Below are positions 47,060-58,842 of a stretch of 64,000 nt of DNA, piece by piece. The stretch's first letter is position 1. Each line of letters starts with the position of its first letter. The notes beneath the pieces were generated by a model. The model was given only the letters and a program-made list of their open reading frames with translations. It had not been told where the DNA came from and did not search any database. The position numbers and the translations under genes were made by a program. The DNA is taken from NCBI GenBank assembly GCA_951812925.1, contig OX638369.1, positions 24,271,329-24,335,328 of the forward strand, read 5' to 3'. Source of the DNA: Calliopum simillimum. Its lineage: Eukaryota; Arthropoda; Insecta; Diptera; Lauxaniidae.

Positions 47060-50000
47060 TCAATAGCTGATTTTCTTACGTAATTTCAGCGACAATTGCT
47101 GTTGTTGTTGCTCACGTTCCACAGCCAAGGCAGCAGTATTGGCCGTTGAATATTTAGAGTTACGCTGTAAATACAAATTGCTGCTGCCGCTTCCCGTTGC
47201 TGTTGGTATATTGCTAATTGCTGCTGATGATGTTGCTGCATCGAGTGCAGTTGTTGATGTTGCTGTTGCCGCCGTACGACGTGTTAACGATGATTTTAAA
47301 TTACCACTGCTACTAGTATGAGTAAATGCAAGATTGCTGCTGCTGTTGTTATTATTGTTGTTGTTATTGCTGTTGCTATTGCTACTGTTGCTGCTCCCTG
47401 TTGCTGTTGCTGTTGTTGTTTTGCGCAATAATTTCGTATTGTATTCATCGCATTTGTCTTTTTCAATACGAGTGCTGCTGAGTGAACGTTTATTGCGTTT
47501 AGTTGTTGCAACATTGCTGTTATTGTTGTTGCTGCTACTCGTTATCGGTATGCCGGAAGTAGTTGTTGCTGTTCGCTGTTGCTCATTGTTGCCATTGCTA
47601 CTACTGAGCAACAGCAGATTTGTATCTAAAGGTGGTGTGGAACGTAAATTAGCATTCAGTTCAGCGTTCAAATTGGAATTGTTGTTGTTGTTACTATGTG
47701 GAAGGATAGTGGTGGCATTGGTTTTCAAATTGCTGCAATGGGAGGAATGGATCAGAGGATGTGCTGTTGCTGTTGTTGGTAAAAGACGCTCCTCGAGTGC
47801 ATTTGATTGTTGCTGTTGCTTGCTTGCTGTTGTTCTTATTGTTGTCGTTGTTGCTGTGGAATTTGTATTAGTAGTGGATGTTGAGGAGGACGAGGAGGAT
47901 ATGGAAAAGTGATGGACGGCAGCTTGGGTTTGATTTAAATTTTCTAATGGATTTGAATTATAATCCAGAGTTGCAGAGGAAGAACGCATGCCGCCACAAA
48001 CATTTGACGATGACATTGTTGGTATCGCAGAGACATCACGATAGTAACGTGCAGTGACAGTAGTACATGGTTGCACAACTGCAGGTGCCGCTTCTATATT
48101 GGCCACACTGCGATGATATCGTATACGTGATCTGCCACGTAGTGTCATATGATGATGTGATAAACGTGTTGAACAACGTGGTCCTGGAATTGTAGCTGCA
48201 GCCGCTGACGATGAGCCACCACTCGAAGAATCGAAATCGTTAAGAGCAGACAAATTGCTGCTGCGTACAATTGGTATTTTACTTTCATTTATGGCAGACA
48301 TATTGGATGTGGTGGAACTGATCAATGTATTGTTGTAGGTTTTAGTTTGTTTATTCAGGCTGCTAAGTGTGGGTGCTGTGATGTCATGGTGTGTGGTGCT
48401 GGTAGTGTTGGAATTCACGTAAGAAGAGACTGACGAGCACGATGGTGTTGATGTTGCTGTAGTATTTATGGTTATAGTGTTGTCATTGACACTAGCAGTA
48501 TTTTGGTTGTTGTTGTGGGTATTTGTTTGCTGTAGTTGTTGTTGTGCATCAGCTTTACGCAAGTGCATTAGACCCATTCTGCGGTTTTGTGGATAAGGTG
48601 GTGATGGTTGTGGTGCAGGTATATGGTATATTTTGGGATATATTAGTACCGGGAGTTGCACATTAATTAACACAATTCCAAAGTCACCAGGGGAGTAGAA
48701 AGTGTAGTACGAATGCATGTTTAATTAAGAATATATAAATAAAGAGAGAAAGAAAACGCCATTGAGAGACAAGTCGAAAATTCAAACAAAAAATCATTTT
48801 CAAAAAAAAGGTTTTTTCTTTTAGCAAAGTAACGAAACAGCGCAAGTTTTTTAATTTAGAATATTGCTTTATATCAATTGTTTTTGTGTACTCGAAATAT
48901 TTAAATTGTAATTACGCCACCCTTTTATCGTACGTCCTGAAAGTATGCAATGTTATTTTGGAAATTTGAAACAAAACAACCCGCATGACGTTGAATTTTT
49001 CCAGCGAACTGAAGTGATAGAAAACATAAAAGTTAAATAACATACTTTCAGGGTCTATGTTAAATGGCTGGTGTGTTTGAAATTATTAATGTTTCTAAGC
49101 CAGTGAGTAAAACTTGCTAAAATCTTTTCATCTACTATTTTTGTAATTTTTTTTACGGTTTATGTACACTGAGAAAAGAGTATGTTTCGATCAAAGAATT
49201 ATATTTGATTGAACATTTTAGAAAATATTTGTTAATAATTAACAAATTTCGGTAAATATTAATATGCCTTTAATTGGACCTTGAAATATTGTCGATTGGG
49301 CCAAAACTGATATCTGTTTGATGGAATGTCAATTATTTGCTTTAACTTAAAAAAAACCTTGTCTGGGATTCGAACGCACTCTTAAAAAAAAAATAATTAA
49401 AAAAAAATCTTTCTTGTCTGGGATTTGAACCTACGCCCCCAGGTTATAACTCAAACATCTTATACATTGAGCCAACTCTATCTACTTTAATTCTAAGCAA
49501 AAAGTCATACAAAAAATTCAACAAGTATTGAAAAATTTCAAAAACATACTGACATTATTTTCAAAACATTATTTTCAAAAGTTACAAAAAACAATCAATA
49601 CTTGTTAAATTTTGTGTTTGACTTTTTGTTTAAAATAAATTCAAAATAACAATCACTACAAACGTAGATAGAGTTAGCTCAATGTATAAGACGTTTGACT
49701 CATATCCTGTGGGTCCTATGTTCGAATCCCAGACAAGAAAATTTTTTTTTTTTTAAATTAATTATTTTATTTTTTTACTTCACTTTGATTGACTTTTTGA
49801 TTTGATATAACTTTTTCGTATTTCAATTTGTATATGTAGAACATCTATAGTTATAATATAGTTCTGATTGTTAAGCTGTAAGATTCAGTAATTTACATTC
49901 GGTCATTGCGTCCTGAGGTTTAAAGAATTCAATACGCGCGGCATAGTTCCAATTCGCTATACATGGATTCCCTCATACGATTGCAATGAACCAAGGTTAC

Positions 50001-53000
50001 AAATGTAGCTGGTAAATATATGGTAGCATCTAACAAAGAACAAAAAATGCCCCGGGGGTATGAGTTCAATCCCCACCCAGATATGATTTTTTTTTTTTGT
50101 GTTTTTTTTGTTTTTTTTTTTTGCAACTTGGCGAGTGCATTCAAATTTCAGAGAAGAGTTTTATTTTTAATTTATAACAAATATTATATATTATGATGTC
50201 GCCGTGATCCTAGCAAATATTGTCATATTAGTTTCTAATTAATAAAAAGATTAATAATAATAAAGGTCTGAATTCAAAACAATAAATGTCTTTATATGCA
50301 AACATATATTTGGTAATTATTAACAAATATACGATTGAACCAATAAAATTGCTCAAATATGCCACTCATTAAATGATATCAAATATTCGATTCGCCTATA
50401 TCAAATATATTATTTGTTAATTATAACCAAATTTTGATGTATATAATCATATTGTTTTCTCAGTGTAGACAAACAAAAATGTTTTTTATTTTTATACATA
50501 AAAACTGGGGTTTTCTCCAAAAAAAAGTCCTAGCCCACGTTAAGTTTTCACAAGAGTCAAAATATTTACGAAAATGTCTAACAATGTACCGAATAAAGAG
50601 AAAGTTTTTTTCGTGACCCTCACTAATGCTTACCATACCTACTATGAACAAACGTTCATATCACAGTCCTACAATGGTTTTCCTTTCCCGTATTGTACAA
50701 ATTTTTAAATTACCTTCTATTTACGAATATAAACTTGTGTTTTTTTTTCTATCACATCAGGATTCTTAGATATTTTATTTCAAAGTGCAGAAATAGCTGT
50801 TTCTAGGCAATTTTAAAGCTCAACTAAACTTTGCCTTATGACTTCTTCAATTGGACCATTATTTGCTGAATTATAATACACTGAAGTAAAGATTTTCTAA
50901 CTCCATACAGAGGACTAAATTATGTTTGTATGGAGTTGAGATGCCTTTACTTCAATAGATGATAACTTGTAATGTAAGGATGCAAATGGAAAAGTAAAAA
51001 GGTAAAATTTTATTAGTGAGTTAATGGCTTTCCGAAGCACTTGGCTAATTTGAATTATAATTTACCCTGGAAGTACGCCATATGGTTGAATACTGTGCTT
51101 TTCGCAATTTTTACGAAGGATAACTCAAAATCCTGATGTGATAGAAAAAAAAAAACAACCAAGTTCAGATTCGTAAATTAGGAGATTCCAAGCACCACTA
51201 ATTGGCTTTGAAATTCGAGAACGGAAAAAAAGTTGTAAATTTGCAGTGCTGTGTATTTTATATCAAAGATTGCAAGGACTCGATTATACGGAACTAGATT
51301 TTGGAAATTTTTTTTTTTCTAAAATATTTAACATAGGTTTTGGAATAAAATAGATAGAGGGATCTTATAGGCTAGACAGATTATAGATGTAATAATGCAA
51401 ATCTTATTATTGCATGATTTTAGCCATTTTCTAAATACATATTTCTTAGACAATGACTAAAAGAAAATTTTCCAATTCAGGGGCCAAAAAATTCTAATTA
51501 GTTTTTACTACAAAAAGAAAAAAAATTCTTGAAAGCTTTTTTTAAAAATAATTGAATTACAGCTGAGGGTCATTTCCGAAGTAACTTTCTTTGGAGTATC
51601 CGACGTCAGAATTGGCCCATCACCTCAGAGTTTTGAGATATATGAGGTTTAAATACGAAAAGTAACTCTTTTTGTGATTAGATGCAGAATGCACAAATTT
51701 TTTTACCCAATTTATCATGAAATTTATCGTATGATGCTTTGTGTTTTAACGTCTCAATCCTGAGGTGAAGAAAGTTTCTTTGGAAATGACCATCAGCAGC
51801 CTGGAAAATTTTACAACACCAATATTTATGAGTGTGTGTTATATATTCTTCAAAATTCAGATCAGTTCAATTTAATTCTGTATTATTGTTTCTAGAAACT
51901 GAGGATAGTTTTGTTACATTAGCCGTGTTTTTTTTGACGCGTATATACAATTGTGGATACCATCAAATTGCGATAACTTTTGAACGGTGAGTCGTACGAT
52001 AAAAAGTCCAAGGATCTTTTTCAAGGAGAACCACATGCTCTACCAATAATTTTAATCTTTTGTAAAAAAAAAAATAATTATTTAGAAGTTATTTAAAAAA
52101 AAGTGATTTTTTGCCATTTATCGGCGCTAACCAGTTTTTATAAAATACCTCCTTAAAAATAAATTTTTTTAAATATAAAATGAAAGAGAACGTGATTCTC
52201 CATAAAAAAGTTTCTTAGAGTTCTATTGTGTGACTTACTGTTCATGAGTTATCGCAATTTGAAGGTATCCACAATTGTATATACGCGTCAAAAAAAACAC
52301 GGCTATTATCAAAAACGTTTGTGTGTTTTTTTGCAAAGAGTTAATTCAAAGATTGGAAATAACTTAACCATTTGAATGAAATCATAAAGTAGATATTTAT
52401 TTTCCTAATAAATTTTGTTTTACTAACGCTGTTTCGAATACAATAACAATTAATTATTTTTTGGACAAATTCTTTAATACAAAAATATAAATCAAGCAAT
52501 AAAAGTTTTTTGCGTAAATTGGACAAAACAACAGACTAAGGGTCGCGTAGTGTATTTCAAAAAAACACTTAACAACAAAATTTGCAACTAACAAGAAACA
52601 GGGGTGCAATATAAAAGGAACAAAGCTGACAACTAAACGCACTAAAATACAAAATATTAAGAGAAAAAAAAAAACGAAACAAAAAACCAAAAATATCTTA
52701 CAATATAGAGAAAAGTAAATAAAAAAAATAAAGCCAAAATTTTTGTTTTGTAAATAGAATTTGGTAATTTTTTATTTTCATGCAAAAGTATTAAAAAATA
52801 ATTAAATTTTGTTTTTGTACATTGAATAGTGTATATTTCTTTATAAATTTTATGTATGTTAAAATAATATAATATACAAGTCTGTATTTAAAAAAAACAC
52901 ATTTTTTTTTTTGTACGTAAATTTACGGTATAAAATTTTGTATAAGTATATAATTTAGTAGTATTTTTTTTAGTAGCTAGTTGTTTTGTTAATAGCTCTT

Positions 53001-56000
53001 TTTAGTGCCAATTAAGTGCGTTAGTGCTATATTTTTATTTTTAAAATGGGGTACACGTTTGTTCAAAGCTATTTTGAAAATTTTTACGCATGTTTTCTTA
53101 ATGTTTTGAAGTATTTTAACATTTTTTTACAACATTTAACATTGCAGTTCAAATTTTTAAATGGCTTTGTTTTATAAATTAAGTTTTCTTTTGTTTTTTA
53201 TTTTTAAAAAAATTCCAAAAATTCTTTTAACATATTTATTTCGTGTAGACTCTCAAACTTCATTTCGTCCTTTCAAGAGATCTCTTATGGTTTTCAAAAA
53301 TCTTAAAACAAAATAAAAAATAACTAGTTTTGTTTGTTAATTAGTTAATAAAAACAAAAAAAAAAAAAAATATTCAAAAAGTTCATATAAAAAATTGCTA
53401 CACCCTCACTTATACCACTAAGACTAAACTCTAAAGAAGCTAAGCAGGTCAACAGTATATATTTTAAGTTATACCTATGGGTAAGAATAAGTGGGTGACT
53501 TTCCGAAAAATGTACCATTCAAAACCACGTTTAAATTTCAAATTTGTTATTGTAAACATTTAATACAGATACTTTACAAGAGCTTCTATACGAATAGCTA
53601 AAAATAAAAAAATAATTCTGAATATTTTACATAAAGTGTTAAAAACTCATTCTCCCACCTGTCCCAAACGGCTACTTAGTGCTCGTTTCGCAACGTAATA
53701 TTTTCTTAAAAAAAACTTTTATGACATTGTTTGCAAATATATCATTCAGTTTCTGTTTTCCTGTGTTAACTCTTCGAAAAAAGTTTCTTTACATTGGTCT
53801 CTCATTCTAGACTATCTCCGCTCAGTTTTTCTTATTCTAACTGTAAGGTTTTTAAATATTAAGTAAAAAAAGAATTGAATGCGAAGAGAAAGAGGAGACT
53901 CAGTTCTTTTTCAGCTCAGTCAGTTTTTGTTCTTCGACAGTGAGTGTCAGTGCGTTTTTTTTTTTATAAAAAACACGAGTGTGTGTCATTCTCCCTGTTT
54001 TTTTAAGATCACTATACGCTGCAGATTATTTTATTATATCAATTTAAAATTGGAATTCCCCTCACCAGTTTGAACTATTTTAAAATTATTTTTTTTTTTT
54101 GCCACATTTTAACATTCTCAGGGCAAGTTTACTCCGGCAGAATGCTTTTCTTACGGGAGAATGTTGTTTAGTGGTTAATTCATAAGATTTCTTGAACTAT
54201 TTTTACTATTTATGATTAGGGGCTGTCCATGAACATCGTGACACTCCTAGGGGGGACGGGTTCTATGAGAAACGCTGCAGATGACGATTATGAATTCTTC
54301 TTTCAGCAGCTGTATTTTAAAAGTTTATTTAAAGTTACAAAAAAATGTTTGCACATTTTTAAAAAAGGTTCTAGAAATGAATACCATAATATTCTATAGG
54401 TTCAATTAATAAAAAAAATAAAATTAAAAAATAGATGAGTACAAAATATAGCGTGTTTTGGTACACTTTTCGAAGATTCACCCAAGTGGTTTTTAATTGA
54501 TTTTAAGCTTATATTCATATATATATTCATATTGTATGTAAAAACAAAATTTAATTTTGCATTAAAGAAAAGAAAAACATTAATTTAAAAGACCAAAACA
54601 ATTTAAAACAAAATGAAAAACATTTCCTAGAGTTAAATGAAATGTTGACCCAATCAAACAATTGAAAAGTTTAACAAAATATATAAGCAAACTATGAAAA
54701 AAAAAACATTAGCGTTAACAACACAAAAACAACAAACAAGATTTTTAAGGCACCACTTCTATAGGGGGAAAAACTGGAGTTAACTGGGAACTTAGTGGGG
54801 AAAAAGGAAGACAACATTGATTCACTTTATATGTAAATCTTTATAAATACACATTTTTTATTATACAAAATTAGTTGCCAAAAATAAAACAATTGAATTT
54901 TTTTCTTGTTTTAACAAAAATTTTAGCATAAAAATAATTTCTAAAATCATTTATCATTGTTATAATTTTAATATTACTCTATAAATGATTTTAAAAAATT
55001 TCTTTATAAAATTAAAAAAAATATATTGTTTTTATATATAAAAAAACACAAGCAAGCAAGCGACGGCTTCAAAAAAATAGCTATTTTGACATATAATATA
55101 GTAAAATAGTTTTATGTAAATTATACATATTAAACTTAAATTATGGAAATCTTTCCTTAAAGGAGAATTTAGTTTAAGGTGAGAATGTTGCCAAACTTAC
55201 CTTTTACTATAGATAGCTAAGCTTTTAGCACGAGTTTGTACAGTATTGTCAGCAACACCATTGTTAGTTGGTGCTGTGCCGCTGCCACTGTTTCGATTGT
55301 TGTTGTTAATGTTATTTGATGTACTGCAGTTGTGAAATGAATTATTGTTATTATTATTAAGATGGCTCATGATATTTTTATTATTATTATTTGCTAATGT
55401 TATAGCTGTTAGATCATAACAGCCACAATCATCGTGGTTGCTTGTTATAGATTTTCCAGATATTACTGTCGTAGTTGTTACCAAATTATTATTGTTGTTA
55501 CGGAATGGTTGAGAACGTGCACGTGTATGACGTAGAGTATTATCAATATCACTAAAAAAAAAAAAACAAATTAGTTTTATTTAAATAAAGATAATGCGGC
55601 GGCAAGAAATAACGCCCAAAAACAAAACAAGCATGGATCAGATAACATTGTTGGTTTGAGCCCACTGTTCAATGTTTTTTAGTAAAAACACCAAAAAAAT
55701 TACAAAAAGGAAAAAAAACATTTTTTTATAGGAAGGCTGGTTTTCGTTACGTTTCAGTGATCACCACATTCATATCATCAGACGAATTTTCCGACATCCA
55801 GAAGAACTTGACAAGCATACTATATTTAACCTTTTGCATAGATTTGTTCAGAATCGCAGCACATGCAAAAACTGCAAGTTTTTAGTTTTTTCCTGCTGTT
55901 GTAACTTGTTGATATTATACTTCTTTTCTTGCATACCAAGGGAAAACAAAAAAATAAGATCTTTTGTATGTGCTGTATTTACTTTCTGCTTTGATTCTCA

Positions 56001-58519
56001 ACAAATCTATGCAAAATGTTTAATATAGTATGCCTATCAAGTTCTTCTAGATGTCGGCGAATTCGTCTGATGATATGATTGTGGTGATCACTAAAACATA
56101 ACGAAAAACCAGCCTTGCAATAAATAATTTTTTTTTTTTTTTTTGTTCTACTTTTATGCATTTTGCCATGTTGTCGTATTTTAGTTGGAATTTTTACTAC
56201 AACACATTGAACAGTAAACTCTTACCAACAATGTCATCTGATCTGTGCTTGTTTGGTAGCTTATAATTTTGATATAAATTAATGGAATAATTATTTTGGA
56301 AATAACACCCAAAATTTAGGTTTTATTTCGTTAAAAATTTGGGCGTTGTTTTGTTTTTATTTTCGGCGTTGTTTCGTTGAAAAAAAAAAAAAAAAAAAAC
56401 GAAATAACACAAAAAAACTCGATAATAACTCCCAATTATTAAAATGAAATAAAAATGTTGGGCGTTTTTTCATTGAAAAAAAAAACTACATTTATATGAA
56501 AATAATCTGGGCGTTTCATTTTTATTTTGGGCGTTTCTCTCAGAACAATTCCATTTTACTTACACTGCATTACTACTGGCCGTATTAACTGCAGAGCGCG
56601 AATTATGATGCCTGCGCATTGCCTTGATTTGATTTAGTTTATCACCTTGTGTCTGTGATATTCCTCCACCAGCACCACCACGATTTTTATCGATTGCCTT
56701 TTGATGCATTTTCTCAGTTGAAGCAATTGTTGGCTTTTGCGCACTCTCAAATAGAAAACTAGATTTCTTCATCTTTCGATCACATGAAAGAGGATCAACA
56801 GAAATTGGAATTTTGTTGATTAACTCAAAATTTGGAATAACACTTAGACCAGATGTTGTAAAACGGCGACCTACCGGTTTAACAGACGCTGATGTTGCCA
56901 TCACCGCCGAATAGTTTGATGTCAGGCCTGTTGATGTAGTTGCAGCACACGTTATGCTTTGCGGCGATTTGCGACGTCTCGATAGCACCGGCTCTGATAA
57001 ATCACGTTCACTAATGCTTTGCTCTTCATCGTCATCGTTATCACTTTGTGGACATGATATTGCTGTTGTGATTCCATCGACTCGATCTTTTTTATTTTTA
57101 ATGCTAAGAGCACGTGATAGTGTGCGTAATATTGCAGCACCAGTATTATTATTTTCCATTTCAGCTTCACCACTATCATTCAAATGTAAAGTGTCCACTT
57201 TATGTGAGATGCCCTTAACGCGCAATTCGGAATTTTCACCTAAACATGTATTCGATGTTGCTAGTAGATTTTTATTAAGCTGTGTAGTTTTAGCCATTAC
57301 GCTGTATATACCAAATTTATGCTTTGGTGGAGAACTGTTTGAACGTTTGCGTGAACGTTCACCTTCTGACCAAAGCCAGGATTGTTTACTGCAACAAGAA
57401 AATATTAATTGATATTGATAATTTTGAGTTTGTTTCTTTATTTACTCTTCCATCCATTGTTGCTGATGTCCAATAACCGAACCTGGGCGACATAAACGTA
57501 ACCAAGCTATAGCTTCCAGCGCTCCAAAGTTATAGTGTTTCATTATATAAGCACCAATAAGGCTACCAGTGCGTCCAAGACCAGCTAAAGCGAAAAGGAG
57601 AGGAAATACATTGTTGTTATGGTACGTACTTTGTAAATTTTTAACCAAAGTACTCTTACCTTTACAATGCACCGCAATAGCCCCCTTTGTTGTCTCACAT
57701 ATTGTGAGGAATTTTTTCATAATTAAATCACTCGGTGTACTACCATCAATGAAGAACAGATCCTTATGATCAAAACCTGCATTTTCAAAACTTGAGGCAT
57801 GATAGACTTTTGCATTTAAACGTATAATTGTCGTAACATTATTGTCACGGAAATAATCGAAATATGTATCTGGCGCATGACACGGATAACCATTGGCTAA
57901 TGTCTTTGATTTCTGATGTGGTCCACAAAATGCAATAAACTTTTGCGGTACGATCCAATTAAAGTCACCATTCTCAACACGTTCATAAAATTCATATTCA
58001 TCGGCATCAAAATCATCAAAATTGAAGAAACCAGCCTTCATTGCTTTATGCACTGCATTTATACAATCGATGAGAGATATTTTATAGCCACTTGGCCCAT
58101 AAGAGGCATCACAAAAACGTGTATAGGCAGGTGTGTCGCCAGCGACAAGTGGTCGATATGCTTCCTCTGGTGTTCTATTCAAATAAATTACCTGCAAATA
58201 AAGTTATTCTTAATATCATTTGTCAAACAATAAATATGTATGTCTCATCTTACGGAATATGCACCAATCAGGTAGGCTGCATTTAACCTTTTTGCTGGAT
58301 TCATAGACGTATAATGTACAATTTTCTTATTTGCATGCCATTTGGATGTTATTTTTGAATTAAGCTTCTGACAATAACGATACAGCATGCAAATATTTAA
58401 TGGACCAAAATCATTATAGAAATTCTCGTAGACAAAGTCCTCATCAACGCTAAAGTAATGCGTGTTTGGCGTATTCTTTGGTTTAAAGTTCTTCTTGAAG
58501 GCAACAAAATACAAGCGGT
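47060..58519 (-). CDS. CDC14 dual-specificity phosphatase, six exons, 5' end missing
   Basis: This is the CDC14 orthologue, a proline-directed dual-specificity phosphatase involved in cell-cycle exit, cytokinesis and cilia. Exons in transcript order: 58519-58254, 58191-57660, 57584-57446, 57388-56564, 55551-55201, 48578-47060. Phases match at every join, giving about 1,209 residues plus an unseen N-terminus; human CDC14A is about 594. Diagnostic blocks are [62 protein letters not shown] (general-acid loop) and HCKAGLGRTG, the P-loop with catalytic Cys and Arg. The P-loop is split by an intron after HCK. The tail includes [14 protein letters not shown] and RARSQPFR, as in vertebrate CDC14. The last exon follows a 6.6 kb intron and encodes about 505 Asn/Ser/Thr-rich residues. 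Its join is supported by phase (AG plus A gives Arg) but not by a homologue I recall. Confidence 0.92.
48934..49054. repeat. Small inverted repeat in CDC14 intron
   Basis: CCTGAAAGTATGCAATGTTA (left) pairs with an inverted TAACATACTTTCAGGG (right) across about 120 bp. It is probably a very short MITE or fold-back remnant. No coding sequence. Confidence 0.65.
49416..49736. repeat. Inverted pair of tRNA-Met-like arms
   Basis: Both outer arms, read outward, carry a tRNA-like string. On the plus strand at 49669-49736 these are TTAGCTCAATGTATAAGA (A-box-like D arm), GACTCATAT (a loop with CAT) and TGTTCGAATCCCAG (B box). On the minus strand at 49484-49416 the same order appears with TTGGCTCAATGT and GGTTCAAATCCCAG. 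Inner parts of the arms also pair (GACTTTTTG, AATACTTGTT). The 3' ends point outward into T-rich runs. A third end fragment (CTTGTCTGGGATTCGAACGC) lies at 49369. The acceptor stem is missing, so these are not tRNA genes. Confidence 0.7.
50020..50100 (+). repeat. tRNA-like SINE 3' fragment
   Basis: TAGCTGGTAAATATATGGTA, with an A-box resemblance, is followed about 50 bp later by GAGTTCAATCCCCACC (B box) and then a T run (50088-50099). The order fits a tRNA-derived SINE fragment. The anticodon arm is not foldable by eye. Confidence 0.4.
50720..51177. mobile_element. TIR element with TTTACGAAT ends in CDC14 intron
   Basis: About 47 bp at the left end, from TTTACGAATATAAACTTG through CTATCACATCAGGATT, is inverted at the right end (AATCCTGATGTGATAG through GATTCGTAAA). 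TA flanks the left (50718-50719) and the right (51179-51180). An inner hairpin (ACTGAAGTAAAG near 50880 with CTTTACTTCA near 50946) lies inside. Non-coding; Tc1/mariner-like MITE by its TA. Confidence 0.8.
51562..51800. mobile_element. Hairpin MITE in CDC14 intron
   Basis: The left end GCTGAGGGTCATTTCCGAAG pairs with the inverted right end (GGAAATGACCATCAGCAGC), and the next block, AACTTTCTTTGG, also pairs. CCTCAGAGTTTTGAG and CTCAATCCTGAGG form inner arms. No coding sequence. Confidence 0.65.
51922..52303. mobile_element. Hairpin MITE with GCCGTGTTTTTTTTGACG ends
   Basis: A 39-bp terminal repeat running through CGCGTATATACAATTGTGGA is perfectly or nearly perfectly inverted at the right end. 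TA flanks both sides (51920-51921 and 52304-52305). The subterminal block GGTGAGTCGTACGATAAAAAGT-like text (20-mer core at about 51989) is shared with the 9361 and 26157 elements, although the outer ends differ. Non-coding. Confidence 0.85.
52306..55200. other. Rest of the large CDC14 intron
   Basis: AT-rich intron sequence with A and T runs. I saw no coding exon between 52306 and 55200. Frames at 52454 and 53879 are low-complexity and match nothing known. Confidence 0.5.
55627..56252. mobile_element. Hairpin MITE in CDC14 intron, both long arms present
   Basis: The ends ACAAGCATGGATCAGATAAC and, inverted, ACAAGCACAGATCAGATGAC pair. The arms each hold GACGAATTTTCCGACATCCA-like and GAAGAACTTGACAAGCATAC-like modules in opposite directions. 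A variable spacer (55880-55960) separates them. It inserted beside GGGCGTTATTTC-type repeats. The 33943-34293 copy in TRAPPC9 lacks most of one arm. No coding sequence. Confidence 0.8.
56285..56545. repeat. Degenerate GGGCGTT repeats in CDC14 intron
   Basis: GGGCGTTGTTTTG, GGCGTTGTTTCG, GGGCGTTTTTTC and GGGCGTTTCATT recur between 56341 and 56535 with A-rich spacers. The family is the same as at 46690-47010. The repeat ends about 20 bp from the splice donor at 56563-56562. Confidence 0.5.
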
Positions 58520-58842
58520 CTGTGGAAAAATGTAAAAATAAAAATTAAATAAATAGGTTTTTACGTAACTTCTTTAAAAATAGCATTTCATTGTAAATAA
58601 GGTCCCGTATGTCAACGCAACTAAGTAGCCTTGCCAGATTGGCAACTTAAACTGGCAACTAAAAAGCAACTAAAGAACCAACTAACAAAACCGGTTGTCA
58701 TCGGCAATATGAATTTATCGATTGCAACCAAGCTGTGGGATAAGTTGCCGTACGCTATAGAGGCCTAAATCTTTAAGAGGTCAAAGCCCAAAACTTGCAA
58801 TTATCGTGCTAAAAGACGTTTCAAAATCACGGAGCCAAGCGC
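58520..58842. other. CDC14 upstream intron or flank
   Basis: No exon is recognised. The first visible CDC14 exon begins with two bases of a split codon, so its upstream partner must end in phase 1. A run of GGCAACT/CAACTAA words lies near 58634-58690. Confidence 0.4.

Larger units (their letters stand above)
49165..50467. mobile_element. TIR element with TACACTGAGAAAA ends in CDC14 intron
   Basis: The 13-mer TACACTGAGAAAA at 49165-49177 is perfectly inverted at 50455-50467. The sequence inside both ends is similar, including the shared ATTTGTTAATAATTAACAAA-type text. The body is 1.3 kb, AT-rich and non-coding, and contains the tRNA-like inverted arms at 49416-49736. The superfamily is not clear. 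Confidence 0.65.

Noticed and set aside
47334..47912. 192-codon Leu/Val-rich open frame on the plus strand
   Set aside because: It is the antisense of the CAA/AAC/AGC runs in the last CDC14 exon; the minus-strand frame is longer and joins in phase to CDC14.
49360..49740. Functional tRNA genes
   Set aside because: A- and B-box-like strings are present, but acceptor stems are missing and the sequence occurs as diverged inverted copies.
53879..54073. 64-codon open frame in the large CDC14 intron
   Set aside because: It is Phe/Cys/Leu-rich, has no homology I recognise and no splice sites in phase with CDC14 neighbours.
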